A stretch of DNA of 7,599 nucleotides, taken from positions 1 through 7,599 of the forward strand of contig JABHWQ010000226.1 of the NCBI GenBank assembly GCA_018657655.1. Direction: 5' to 3'. Source of the DNA: Chloroflexota bacterium (lineage in GTDB: Bacteria; Chloroflexota; Dehalococcoidia; SZUA-161; SpSt-899). Positions 1 through 6,884 of this stretch are shown here, piece by piece (the first letter of the stretch is position 1; each line of letters opens with the position of its first letter). The position numbers were made by a program, and so were the translations under genes. The notes below the pieces were generated by a model, which ran no database searches, had not been told where the DNA came from, and was given only the letters and a program-made list of their open reading frames with translations.

Positions 1-136
1 GATAATGCTTCCTGGTAATCTTTAAAAGATCTGCCCACGGAATCACCTGGTCCATCTCCGTCAGAAACTTTTCCCGGCGGGTCCTTTTCTTCTTATTGTC
101 ATAGGCGAGGCTGGCAAACGATGGCCCATTTATCAT
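1..136 (-). CDS. IS5-type transposase, N-terminal fragment (runs off the left edge)
   Basis: The minus strand reads 45 open codons from an ATG at 136 to the window edge, starting MINGPSFASLAYDNKK and continuing through KRTRREKFLTEMDQVIPW. The pattern of a short polar start, an 'RREKFL.EMDQVIPW' block and a following helix is the usual N-terminus (DUF772-like region) of IS5-group DDE transposases. These enzymes cut and paste their element through a catalytic DDE domain, which here lies outside the window. The start is supported by an AAGGAG ribosome site at 145-150, eight bases upstream of the ATG. Whether the gene is intact cannot be judged. The family call is recognition by eye; I am confident of a transposase and fairly confident of IS5. 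Confidence 0.85.
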   Translation of the reverse strand, partial: MINGPSFASLAYDNKKKRTRREKFLTEMDQVIPWADLLKITRKHY

Positions 137-215
137 CGGCAAATCTCCTTGAACAAATCCTGTCACTACTATCTCATGATTCGAGACTCATTCAGAGATT
201 CCTTCACTGTTTCCC
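1..215 (-). mobile_element. IS5-family insertion sequence, transposase-proximal end (boundary tentative)
   Basis: The transposase fragment at 1-136 implies an insertion sequence whose upstream end lies a few tens of bases to the right. A plausible end is at 215, where the minus strand begins GGGAAACAGTGAAGG, 79 bases before the start codon. That spacing is reasonable for IS5-like elements. The opposite terminal inverted repeat and the target duplication are outside the window, so the boundary is a guess. The true end could lie anywhere between about 200 and 271. Confidence 0.4.
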
Positions 216-238
216 AAAGGCAAGGGTAAGCTTGTAAA

Positions 239-273
239 AGTGTCCTTTAAGTTGTGCCTTTAGAGTGTCCCAT
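239..273 (+). repeat. Three imperfect GTGYCC-type short repeats
   Basis: Between the transposase and the glycosyltransferase remnant there are three spaced copies of a related motif: GTGTCCTTTA at 240-249, GTGCCTTTA at 254-262 and GTGTCCCAT at 265-273. Just downstream is a small perfect hairpin, TTCGC at 275-279 and GCGAA at 285-289 with a 5-base loop. Iterated short motifs are found at the ends of some insertion sequences, where transposase binds, so this could be the worn end of a mobile element. Chance is not excluded because the copies are short. Confidence 0.35.
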
Positions 274-282
274 TTTCGCTGA

Positions 283-627
283 AGGCGAACACAGGGTGTG
301 GGTGAAACCCTGAAAGCTGCTGGACAGCTTGTCGATACGAACTTGGGGCATCTATCAACTAAAACCAGGGATTTGATACTGAGCCCAGAGGCTTCAGAAA
401 TCATGCAGGAACAAGCACTCGAATACGCAACGAAACATTCATGGAGTAAACAGGTTTGCAAACACTATGAACTGGCTGAACGCCTCGTCCATCCGATGGA
501 TCTTCCGATGGCTATGTACCCCAGTTTTGCCATCAGTACCCAGCTAACTGATAGCATCTTTGGTCTTCATAATTCAGAGACGAGCCAAGCTAAGGTAGGC
601 GAACACCTGTGTATCGGTACCAACTGA
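283..627 (+). pseudogene. Glycosyltransferase family 4 C-terminal remnant
   Basis: The frame is open from just after a TGA at 280-282 to the stop at 625-627. The only early start candidate is a GTG at 298 with no convincing ribosome site. The first residues, GVGETLKAAGQLVD, resemble the 'GG.PE...DAG.LVD' sugar-nucleotide-binding segment of GT-B family 4 glycosyltransferases. The following LILSPEASEIMQEQALEYATKHSWSK matches the usual 'LL.DPE....M...A..YA..FSW' tail helices. The whole N-terminal acceptor domain and most of the donor domain are missing. The 40 to 50 residues after 'LAERLV' do not look like the family and may be read-through. It lies beside an insertion sequence and converges on the FecR gene. 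It is most likely a broken gene; a small functional ORF is possible but unlikely. Confidence 0.5.
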
Positions 628-734
628 TCGATAGTAAATTCTAAATAGGATGCCACCAGCTACCGTCAACAACATACCAATCAAGTAACGTCATCGATTG
701 CTTCGTTAAGTTTAGACCTCGGGTGTTACGCTGC

Positions 735-2264
735 CTAACGTTTGATCACGGTTAACGCAATCTGATCGTCACCCATATCGACGCTTACTAAATCTGCCGG
801 CAGATTCCAAGTTGCTTCTTCTGCTTCTTCATTTACGCGGTCCTTGAAAGCGCCAACAGGTAGCGGTAGTGCACCAAGATCGACATTGATGCTGGTTGCC
901 ACAACTTTAGGTCTTCTGTCATCTGAAATGTCGACTCTGGCTTTAACATCGAGTTTCCCAGTGAAGATCGAGTAGTCAAATTTTCCTGAAGCCTCCCCAA
1001 TACCATCACTGTTAAGCTCAATTTTAATGTTGTAGAAATCGACCGGGCTATCAGGGCCATTGGCCCACTTTGCTATCTTGCCCGCAATTTCATCTTCGGT
1101 GAAAAGCAATATCACTTGATCGCCAGACATCGCGCTGTAAACACTGGTCTTAAAAGCATCATATTTTTCATCGAAACTATTCGCCAGCTCGTCTATGCGT
1201 CCATCAAAAGCGCCTTGAGTTACGATTACGTTGCCTGGTTCGTCTCCTTCCAATGGTTCGATTTCTGCCGACAAAACGATATCATCAAGAACACCATTCA
1301 CAACTACCGCTTGAAGATCGATCCGCCACTTGTCATCCTCGTTTGTCTCGCGTACCCGTTCCTGTTGGAATATACTGGTGAAACTGGTGCCATTTCTAAC
1401 AAAACCCTCTACCATTAGACTCATCTGACCACTGTCTTTACCGTAGAGAACAATGTTGTATGTCCCATCCTTCGGATTGGGGATCTCTACAAATTGGGGA
1501 TCGACACCGTAGCCACTTGTGATTACCCCCGGTATCTGGTTGACAACGATTCCCGGTGGTACCATTCCGGTGCTTCTTCCGACGGGATCGGCTGATTTCA
1601 TCCATGCCGTTGCATTAACTGAGAGCCGTAGTACACTATCGGGCAGCGGAATTGGAGTGGCAGCAGTTGGCGGTTCGCCCGGTTGAACGGTGCTTTCCAT
1701 ACCCTCTCCAATAATCACGTCTACCCCTTGAGCAAACAAACTTCCTTCACCCTCATAGACTTTCATCGTGGTCTTGCCATCGCTGCCCACCACTAATCCG
1801 ATGGTGGTGCCTCTCACCGCTCCAACCCCAGCGGAGGTTTCTATCTCGTATTTGGAAGCACTGTCTGTGAGCTTTTCCACTCGATTCCATGTCTCACCGG
1901 CTGTCTGTTTCAGACGCACGAAAGTTGAGTCAGTTTCCTCATTAACGGCGAGTTCACTGATCGTAATTTCAGTATCAGGCTCGATATTCATGGTTGTGCC
2001 TTCAAAAAAGGTAATCAGGGCATAGGAATCAGCTCCGGTTTTTACGGAGTCTTCTGCTGCAAGCTTCATCCCGTCTTTCGCATCCTTCCAGTTATCGGAG
2101 TCCCCTTTCATAACAAACACATCACCGGAGAGTATCGATAAAGTGGTGGAATCAGAATATGATGTTTTCGATGAGAAAGCCGAAGGAACCAGTATCAATC
2201 CTGCAATGATGATAATGACCAGCAGGAAAACAGCCACTGAGCCTAAAACTATCCGTTTAATCAT
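735..2264 (-). CDS. Membrane-anchored FecR-domain protein
   Basis: This is a 509-residue protein with a strong AAGGAGG ribosome site at 2274-2280, nine bases before the ATG. Residues 4-28 are a hydrophobic segment after a short basic start, acting as an uncleaved anchor or signal peptide, so the rest is extracytoplasmic. A FecR-type beta domain follows at about 42-195: 'LSGDVFVMKG', then 'VRLKQTAGETWNRVEKL' and the family hallmark 'TSAGVGAVRGTTIGLV' at 144-159. A Pro-rich hinge (196-210) leads to a beta-rich segment (about 215-310) with 'DPQFVEIPNPKDGTYNIVLYG', a pattern seen in secreted beta-sandwich domains. The C-terminal part (about 350-509) contains 'LFTEDEIAGKIAKW' and 'SINVDLGALPLPVGAFKDRV'; it resembles lipid-binding-like (DUF2993/LmeA-style) modules, a weak call. 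There is no neighbouring sigma factor or TonB receptor, so it is not a classical iron-signalling FecR. The role is unknown; it probably works with the CHASE2 cyclase at the far end of the cluster. Confidence 0.85.
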   Translation of the reverse strand: MIKRIVLGSVAVFLLVIIIIAGLILVPSAFSSKTSYSDSTTLSILSGDVFVMKGDSDNWKDAKDGMKLAAEDSVKTGADSYALITFFEGTTMNIEPDTEITISELAVNEETDSTFVRLKQTAGETWNRVEKLTDSASKYEIETSAGVGAVRGTTIGLVVGSDGKTTMKVYEGEGSLFAQGVDVIIGEGMESTVQPGEPPTAATPIPLPDSVLRLSVNATAWMKSADPVGRSTGMVPPGIVVNQIPGVITSGYGVDPQFVEIPNPKDGTYNIVLYGKDSGQMSLMVEGFVRNGTSFTSIFQQERVRETNEDDKWRIDLQAVVVNGVLDDIVLSAEIEPLEGDEPGNVIVTQGAFDGRIDELANSFDEKYDAFKTSVYSAMSGDQVILLFTEDEIAGKIAKWANGPDSPVDFYNIKIELNSDGIGEASGKFDYSIFTGKLDVKARVDISDDRRPKVVATSINVDLGALPLPVGAFKDRVNEEAEEATWNLPADLVSVDMGDDQIALTVIKR

Positions 2265-2373
2265 GATGATTTTCCTCCTTCAAATACTTTATGACGAATA
2301 GCCCTTGAAAAGTGATTCTCCACCTGAGTTGAAAAATACTCCATTTTCCCATCGATAGTCAGAATGCTGGTAT

Positions 2374-2402
2374 ATTATGACGCGATAGCAATGATTATTC
2401 AA
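2374..2402 (-). promoter_or_regulatory. Candidate sigma-70 promoter for the FecR gene
   Basis: On the minus strand TTGAAT (2397-2402) and CATAAT (2374-2379) are separated by exactly 17 bases; they match the consensus at 4/6 and 5/6 positions. The -35 box overlaps the stop codon of the preceding hydrolase gene, and the start of the FecR gene is about 110 bases downstream. That leaves a leader of roughly 100 bases, in which I see no clear terminator or riboswitch fold. It suggests the FecR gene can be expressed apart from the upstream genes. Confidence 0.5.
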
Positions 2403-3201
2403 TGGATGCGTTGTATTTGCTGGGATCATTATTCCAAGGATTGATCTCTTGCCCTTCATGGGAAACGGTGATCGATATCTCAAGCTTACTTGCGACTTCT
2501 GCAACCTCTTCAGCTATCTCTTCCTCAAGTTGCGGACTCATATGAATCGTAATGACTTTGGGAAAGTATCCTTTGATGCGTTTGAATGAAATAAGCTCTT
2601 CCATAAGCATTTCAGGGCACAAATGATCTGCATCTTCAGCTATGTTTCTAAAACGGTTGGGGAAAGTAACATCAATTATCAAAATCTGCGGTGATACCCT
2701 TTCCCACACCTTGTTAAGGCCGCAACCGGTATCTCCGGAATAGAACAATCGACTTCCCTCGGCGGAAACTATTTCAAACCCCACTGCATGGAGAGGATGA
2801 TTCACCGGTATCGCGGTAATTTCGTACCCGTTTATCAGCTGGGTTACGTATGGTTCGATGGGAATCAATTCAATCGTGGCCTTCCCCAGATAGGAGTCTT
2901 CACTGGTGAATTCGGGATAAACCACACCATCGATCAACCCCGAGATGACTTCCAGGGTTCCGGGAGTGGAGTAAATCCTGGTCAGGTGTTTTATGTTATT
3001 GAAAGCTAGTGTGGGAATCGTTGTGATATGGTCGTAATGACCGTGCGAGATAAGTATCCATTTAATCTTTGTCTGTTCGGCAAACGTGAGCTCAGAGGTA
3101 AGACTCCCGGCTTCAATGGCTAGTTGCTCATCTATTACAAAAGATACAAGCCTGGTACTTCTCGACTCAGCATTGTGAGTCCCCAGGAATTTAATTCTCA
3201 T
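2395..3201 (-). CDS. Metallo-beta-lactamase-fold hydrolase, probable class II-like cyclic-nucleotide phosphodiesterase
   Basis: This 268-residue soluble protein has no signal peptide. The full metal site of the fold is visible: H53-G-H55-Y-D57-H58, then H135 in 'PVNHPLHAVG', D157 in 'YSGDTG' and H220 in 'TIHMSP'. The layout of the family resembles bacterial relatives of low-affinity class II cAMP phosphodiesterases (COG5212 type): 'AIEAGSLTSELTFAEQTKI' before the metal motif, 'NH....VG' in the middle, and 'DHLCPEMLMEEL' with H193. Such enzymes hydrolyse 3',5'-cAMP to 5'-AMP. The strict class II signature (HxHLDHxxG) is not met, since Tyr replaces Leu and Thr replaces Gly, so substrate is an inference helped by the cyclase two genes upstream. 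An AAGGAG at 3211-3216 supports the start. It begins 36 bases after the antiporter gene and is likely co-transcribed. Other MBL hydrolase activities remain possible. Confidence 0.85.
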   Translation of the reverse strand: MRIKFLGTHNAESRSTRLVSFVIDEQLAIEAGSLTSELTFAEQTKIKWILISHGHYDHITTIPTLAFNNIKHLTRIYSTPGTLEVISGLIDGVVYPEFTSEDSYLGKATIELIPIEPYVTQLINGYEITAIPVNHPLHAVGFEIVSAEGSRLFYSGDTGCGLNKVWERVSPQILIIDVTFPNRFRNIAEDADHLCPEMLMEELISFKRIKGYFPKVITIHMSPQLEEEIAEEVAEVASKLEISITVSHEGQEINPWNNDPSKYNASIE

Positions 3202-3237
3202 CCGAATCCACTCCTTGAAAGGACCTCGATATATGCA

Positions 3238-4965
3238 TTATTCGATGATTTCTCCTTCATGTTCCATAATTCGGCAGCGGTACTCCGTGCAAATGCCGGG
3301 GATTTCCTCGTCAACCAATAGCTGCTCCAGCAGAGTTGCGATTTTATCTGACGCCTCAACAGGTAGCAGGATCACGAAATCAGCTCCAGCTCCCCATAGC
3401 TTTTTTGCCTGTTTTACACTTTCTGCAGTGACAACCACCCGGGCAGTGGGGTTGACCTTTTTAGTGAAAGTAAGGAGTGCCATATTGCTGGTGCCTTTCA
3501 GAATTGTATCTGGAATAGTGGAGACTACTACCCTTGCCTTCTCCAATCCAATTTCAATCAACGCGCCCGTGTTGCCTATATCGCCAAATACACATTTAAT
3601 ACCACGTCTGCTCAGTTTCCGATATACATCAGGATTAAAATCCATCACCGCAATTTTCTTCGTGATGGACGGATTATCTTTTTCTAAAGCGTGAAGAAGA
3701 GAGCTGGCGATCCTGTAGAATCCCAGGAATAGAATTGGGCGGGTTTCTTCAATCTCACCGGTATCGGCTTCACCCTCTCCAACATCTTTCATTCCCAGCT
3801 TCTTAAGAACACGGGCAGCGGCCCTGTAGATGCCGTGGCTGTAAGTCATCATATATGTAGAGGTAATAGCGGTAAACATCAAAGTGAAAAGAACAATGGT
3901 CATGACATTCTCGTTGACATGACCGAAGCTTACTCCAATGGCAACGATCACGAGAGAAAACTCACTTATCTGAGCCATATTAAGAGGTACCAGGAAACTT
4001 ACCCGAATACCTTTCCCCATAAAATAGAGGGGAGGAAACATAGTGATGAAGCGGGTGGCGATGAGGAAGAGGGAGGCCAGTAAGGACATGATAATGTTAT
4101 GCGTACTTGGCTCATCTACTTTCATGCCCAGGGATACGAAGAACAGGATAAGGAAGAAAGAGCGAATACTGGTGACCCTGTCATTTATCTCCTGTTTGTA
4201 AGGAAAAGCGGAGAGACTGATCCCGGCGATAAGAGCGCCCATTGCCCGGCTTAGTTCGGCTACATCTCCCGATAGCCATGAAATCAGGAAGCACCATCCG
4301 AGCGCGGTTACCAGGACCAATTCAGGGTTTTTTGCAATAGCTTTAAATATACTTGGCAGGATGAAGCGGCTGACAAGCAAGCAACCGGCGATTAATGCTG
4401 CTCCCTTGAGTACCGATAATGCCAGCTTGGTAACCTCGGGATTGGCCAGGTCGGGCTGGATAGTCAAGAATATAATTGCCCAGATATCTTGTATGACCAG
4501 AATTCCCAGGGTTAGCCGCCCCGGCAACGTATCTAGCTCAAACTTGTCATAGAGCATCTTGACCACGATCATGGTACTGCTGAGTGAGAAAACGACTGCA
4601 AGGTACAACGCAGCGTACTTGCCACCATCGTCAAACCCGGGTAAATTAAAGAATGCCAACCCCAGAGCGACGCATAAAGCAAACTGGAGAATCGCTGTAA
4701 CCAGGAGTGTTTTACCAAAACGCCTGATCTTTCCGATATCCATTTCCAGACCGACCATGAACAGCAGGGCGATCAAGCCCAGTTCCGAACTAAAATCTAT
4801 CGCTTCTGGTTCGGTTACCCATTTAAGCCCAAGTTGGGGCCCAATAAGAATGCCCGCTATTATATATCCGAAGATGACAGGTTGGCGCAGCCGATGGATA
4901 ATGTATCCGAAAAACGCCGCTGTCACAATCGAAATTAAAACGCCATTGATTATCTCATGTTCCAT
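3238..4965 (-). CDS. CPA2-type cation:proton antiporter with C-terminal RCK_N (TrkA-N) domain
   Basis: The protein has 575 residues. Residues 1-385 form a polytopic membrane domain of about a dozen hydrophobic segments with KefB/KefC-type landmarks: 'QPVIFGYIIAGILIGP' (28-43), 'LGLIALLFMVGLEMD' (62-76), the ion-path 'GILVIQD' with Q159-D160, and 'NMAQISEFSLVI' (329-340). It exchanges K+ or Na+ for H+ across the inner membrane. After an acidic linker (395-409) a Rossmann-like RCK_N domain spans about 410-550, ending without an RCK_C domain. Its nucleotide loop reads G415-F-Y-R-I-A420 instead of GxGxxG, though the acidic residue after strand 2 (D442 in 'VMDFNP') and 'GDIGN' are kept. The ATG at 4965 has only a weak ribosome site (AGAGATG region). 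It lies 46 bases after the cyclase gene and 36 before the hydrolase gene. K+ versus Na+ specificity cannot be read from the sequence. Confidence 0.92.
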   Translation of the reverse strand: MEHEIINGVLISIVTAAFFGYIIHRLRQPVIFGYIIAGILIGPQLGLKWVTEPEAIDFSSELGLIALLFMVGLEMDIGKIRRFGKTLLVTAILQFALCVALGLAFFNLPGFDDGGKYAALYLAVVFSLSSTMIVVKMLYDKFELDTLPGRLTLGILVIQDIWAIIFLTIQPDLANPEVTKLALSVLKGAALIAGCLLVSRFILPSIFKAIAKNPELVLVTALGWCFLISWLSGDVAELSRAMGALIAGISLSAFPYKQEINDRVTSIRSFFLILFFVSLGMKVDEPSTHNIIMSLLASLFLIATRFITMFPPLYFMGKGIRVSFLVPLNMAQISEFSLVIVAIGVSFGHVNENVMTIVLFTLMFTAITSTYMMTYSHGIYRAAARVLKKLGMKDVGEGEADTGEIEETRPILFLGFYRIASSLLHALEKDNPSITKKIAVMDFNPDVYRKLSRRGIKCVFGDIGNTGALIEIGLEKARVVVSTIPDTILKGTSNMALLTFTKKVNPTARVVVTAESVKQAKKLWGAGADFVILLPVEASDKIATLLEQLLVDEEIPGICTEYRCRIMEHEGEIIE

Positions 4966-5011
4966 ATGTGTACATCTCTAAACAAAATAGATCGCTTCAA
5001 TGCAATCATGG

Positions 5012-6841
5012 TTATTTGCATGTAATTACCCGGTAGACCTTCACCGGCTCCGCTTTTCCTTTAAACGTTTGGGCTTCCAATTCTTGAACTTCCAAATGCT
5101 CCTGTGCCTGTCGATAGGTTTCCGGCCCGATCCAGGTTTCATCACCGGGGGTATTACTACAAATTCGAGAAGCCAGATTAACACTATCTCCGATAACGGT
5201 GTACTCCACACGCCCTGCCGAACCCACATTTCCGGCAATGGCCTTCCCTGTGTTAATGCCTATCCCGAATTGCACTCTTGGTAGCGAAGGATCGCTTTGA
5301 GGTAACGCCATCAGGGCTTGCTGTGCTTCCATGGCTGCTTTTACAGCGAGTCTGGCATGGTCCTCTTGAATCTCTGGGGCATTCCATACGGCCATGATGT
5401 TATCACCGGCGAATTTGTTAACCATACCGCCATTTTGTAGAACCCTGTCTATTATAATGGAGAGATGTTCATTGAGCATACTGACAATAGACTCAGGAGG
5501 CATTTGTTCACTCATCTGGGTGAAGTGACGAATATCGGCGAAGATCACGGTCACTTCCCGTGTTTCGCCCCCAAGATTAAGCTGACCGTTATCAGCCAGA
5601 CCCAAAATCTCCCTGGCTACCTGGGGCGAAACGTATCGGCCGAAAAGATCGCTGACAAATCGCTTATCCGACTGGCCAATAACAATGAGGCAAATGACAT
5701 TGGCGATGAAAAGTACCCCTACAAGCGATAGCGGATATAGTATATTGAGAATGTAACCTGTATCGAAAGAGATGAATATGCTTGCCCCGTAAACGATAAA
5801 CAGTGCGGACAGCAATAATATACCCCATCGTAATTTCAGGAATGGCAAAGCGAAGGCTATGATGCCTACCAGCAATAATAAAATTAACAAAGTGATTATT
5901 TCACTCGCTTCGGTTAAGAATCGTTCTCTGAGTATGGTATCGGCTGCTGTCGCATGGATAAATACTCCCGGTGTTTTCCCGGATGTTGTAGGGACTGCCC
6001 ACACATCAAGCTCTCCAGTGGCAGTCATTCCAATTAGTACTATCTTGTTCTTCACCAGCGAATGGTCGAAATTGTCACCGATAATATCTCCATAAGAGAC
6101 GTAGTCAAATCCTCCGAAGTCGATGCCATAATTGATGCGCATGCGGGAGGCGGAGTCGACCGGAATTTCCCTATCCAATATGTGAAGTTCCTTATCCTGC
6201 ACAATATACTGCTCGGGGATGGAATTAGGAAAATGGGAAAGGAGTACTGCCAGGCTGAAGGAGGGGTATAGATTGCCGGAGCTGTCCCTCTCTAGCAAAG
6301 ATACGCGCCGAACTTTGCCATCGCGATCAGCTTCTATGTTGACATGACCGGTTATTTGGCTGACCTGTCGCAGTAGATCTACTGGAAACAGGAAGTCATT
6401 ATAGGTAGCAAATGGCTTTATTAAGGGCTGTGGATTTGCACCTGCAGATGCCAGGACCACATTATCGGCCGCTTCCATTGCGGCCGATAGAACCGGATCA
6501 TCTGAAGAATCATCTACGAAAAGTACATCATAGCCAATAACATTGGCCTTGGCTTCCTTCAAATTGGCAATTGCCTGGGCATGGAGGCTGCGAGGCCACT
6601 CCGACCATTTGCCGTAGGTTTCAAGCGTATCATTATCTATGCCGACGATGACGATATTGGGTGAGGGCGACCCCGACTCGAAAAGCTGGTCTGAAAGCCA
6701 AAGACTTGTGCTATTAAATGGTTGAACCAATGTAGCTATAATAGTGAAGATACACCCGATAGCCAGGAGTACCATGGTATGGTAAATGCTTTTTGTCTTG
6801 CGGCGGCTTTTTGTCTTGCCGGTATTTCTCTCAGTTTCCAC
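5012..6841 (-). CDS. CHASE2-sensor class III adenylate cyclase
   Basis: This 609-residue membrane enzyme makes cAMP from ATP. A basic N-terminus and one membrane helix (about 21-40) lead to an extracytoplasmic CHASE2 domain (about 45-312) with typical 'DQLFES', 'NIVIVGIDNDTLETYGKWSEWPRS', 'VIGYDVLF' and 'KIVLIGMTATG' segments. Three helices follow (316-335, 340-359, 364-389), then a linker 'FGRYVSPQVAREIL' and a cyclase domain (425-607). All class III residues are present: metal aspartates D436 ('FADIRHF') and D480 ('KFAGDN'), adenine-selecting K476 and T548 ('EYTVIGD'), and transition-state N555 and R559 ('VNLASR'). The Lys/Thr pair favours ATP over GTP. Translation starts at a GTG preceded by AAGAAGAG at 6851-6858; an ATG five bases upstream runs straight into a stop. 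A near-consensus promoter and a dyad precede the gene, which heads the cyclase-antiporter-hydrolase transcript. Confidence 0.95.
   Translation of the reverse strand: METERNTGKTKSRRKTKSIYHTMVLLAIGCIFTIIATLVQPFNSTSLWLSDQLFESGSPSPNIVIVGIDNDTLETYGKWSEWPRSLHAQAIANLKEAKANVIGYDVLFVDDSSDDPVLSAAMEAADNVVLASAGANPQPLIKPFATYNDFLFPVDLLRQVSQITGHVNIEADRDGKVRRVSLLERDSSGNLYPSFSLAVLLSHFPNSIPEQYIVQDKELHILDREIPVDSASRMRINYGIDFGGFDYVSYGDIIGDNFDHSLVKNKIVLIGMTATGELDVWAVPTTSGKTPGVFIHATAADTILRERFLTEASEIITLLILLLLVGIIAFALPFLKLRWGILLLSALFIVYGASIFISFDTGYILNILYPLSLVGVLFIANVICLIVIGQSDKRFVSDLFGRYVSPQVAREILGLADNGQLNLGGETREVTVIFADIRHFTQMSEQMPPESIVSMLNEHLSIIIDRVLQNGGMVNKFAGDNIMAVWNAPEIQEDHARLAVKAAMEAQQALMALPQSDPSLPRVQFGIGINTGKAIAGNVGSAGRVEYTVIGDSVNLASRICSNTPGDETWIGPETYRQAQEHLEVQELEAQTFKGKAEPVKVYRVITCK
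6463..6489. repeat. Perfect 10-bp inverted repeat inside the cyclase gene
   Basis: TATCGGCCGC at 6463-6472 and GCGGCCGATA at 6480-6489 are exact reverse complements separated by seven bases (TTCCATT). In the mRNA this would be a GC-rich 10-bp hairpin in the CHASE2-coding part, encoding the SAAMEAAD stretch near residues 119-126. No T-run follows on either strand, so it is not an ordinary intrinsic terminator. It may simply arise from repeated Ala-Ala codons. Confidence 0.8.
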
Positions 6842-6861
6842 TCACATTAACTCTTCTTGGC

Positions 6862-6884
6862 TAATCCGGGTATCTAGCGGATTA
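6862..6884. promoter_or_regulatory. Operator-like dyad over the cyclase transcription start
   Basis: TAATCCG at 6862-6868 and CGGATTA at 6878-6884 form a perfect 7-bp inverted repeat with a 9-base spacer. The right arm touches the last base of the -10 box, and the predicted start site (about 6877) lies inside the dyad. Because most of one arm would not be transcribed, an RNA hairpin is unlikely and a DNA-binding repressor site is the better reading. No regulator gene is visible in the window. Confidence 0.45.

Noticed and set aside
204..461. Leftward 85-codon open frame across the IS junction
   Set aside because: It spans both the non-coding junction and the antisense of the glycosyltransferase remnant, with no family resemblance.
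719..745. Possible terminator between the FecR gene and the glycosyltransferase remnant
   Set aside because: Only four-base arms (GTTA/TAAC) around the FecR stop and no T-tract; nothing convincing is visible in 628-734.
735..2264. FecR gene as part of an iron-citrate sigma/anti-sigma signalling set
   Set aside because: No ECF sigma factor or TonB-dependent receptor is nearby, and the protein lacks the cytoplasmic anti-sigma N-terminus of that type.
2395..3201. Reading the MBL protein as a beta-lactamase or RNase Z
   Set aside because: It has no signal peptide or beta-lactamase landmarks, and lacks the RNase Z exosite; the overall layout fits phosphodiesterase-like MBL proteins better.
3215..3694. 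Rightward 159-codon open frame opposite the antiporter C-terminus
   Set aside because: It is antisense to the RCK domain, its composition mirrors that gene, and nothing in it suggests a real protein.
4559..4981. Rightward 140-codon open frame opposite the antiporter gene
   Set aside because: It lies wholly antisense to well-conserved membrane-domain codons and shows no recognisable domain or ribosome site; it is a shadow.
5000..5021. ATGCAA / TTGCAT inverted repeat at the end of the cyclase gene as a terminator
   Set aside because: The six-base AT-rich stem with a 10-base loop has no T-run, and the next gene starts within 46 bases, so termination here is unlikely.
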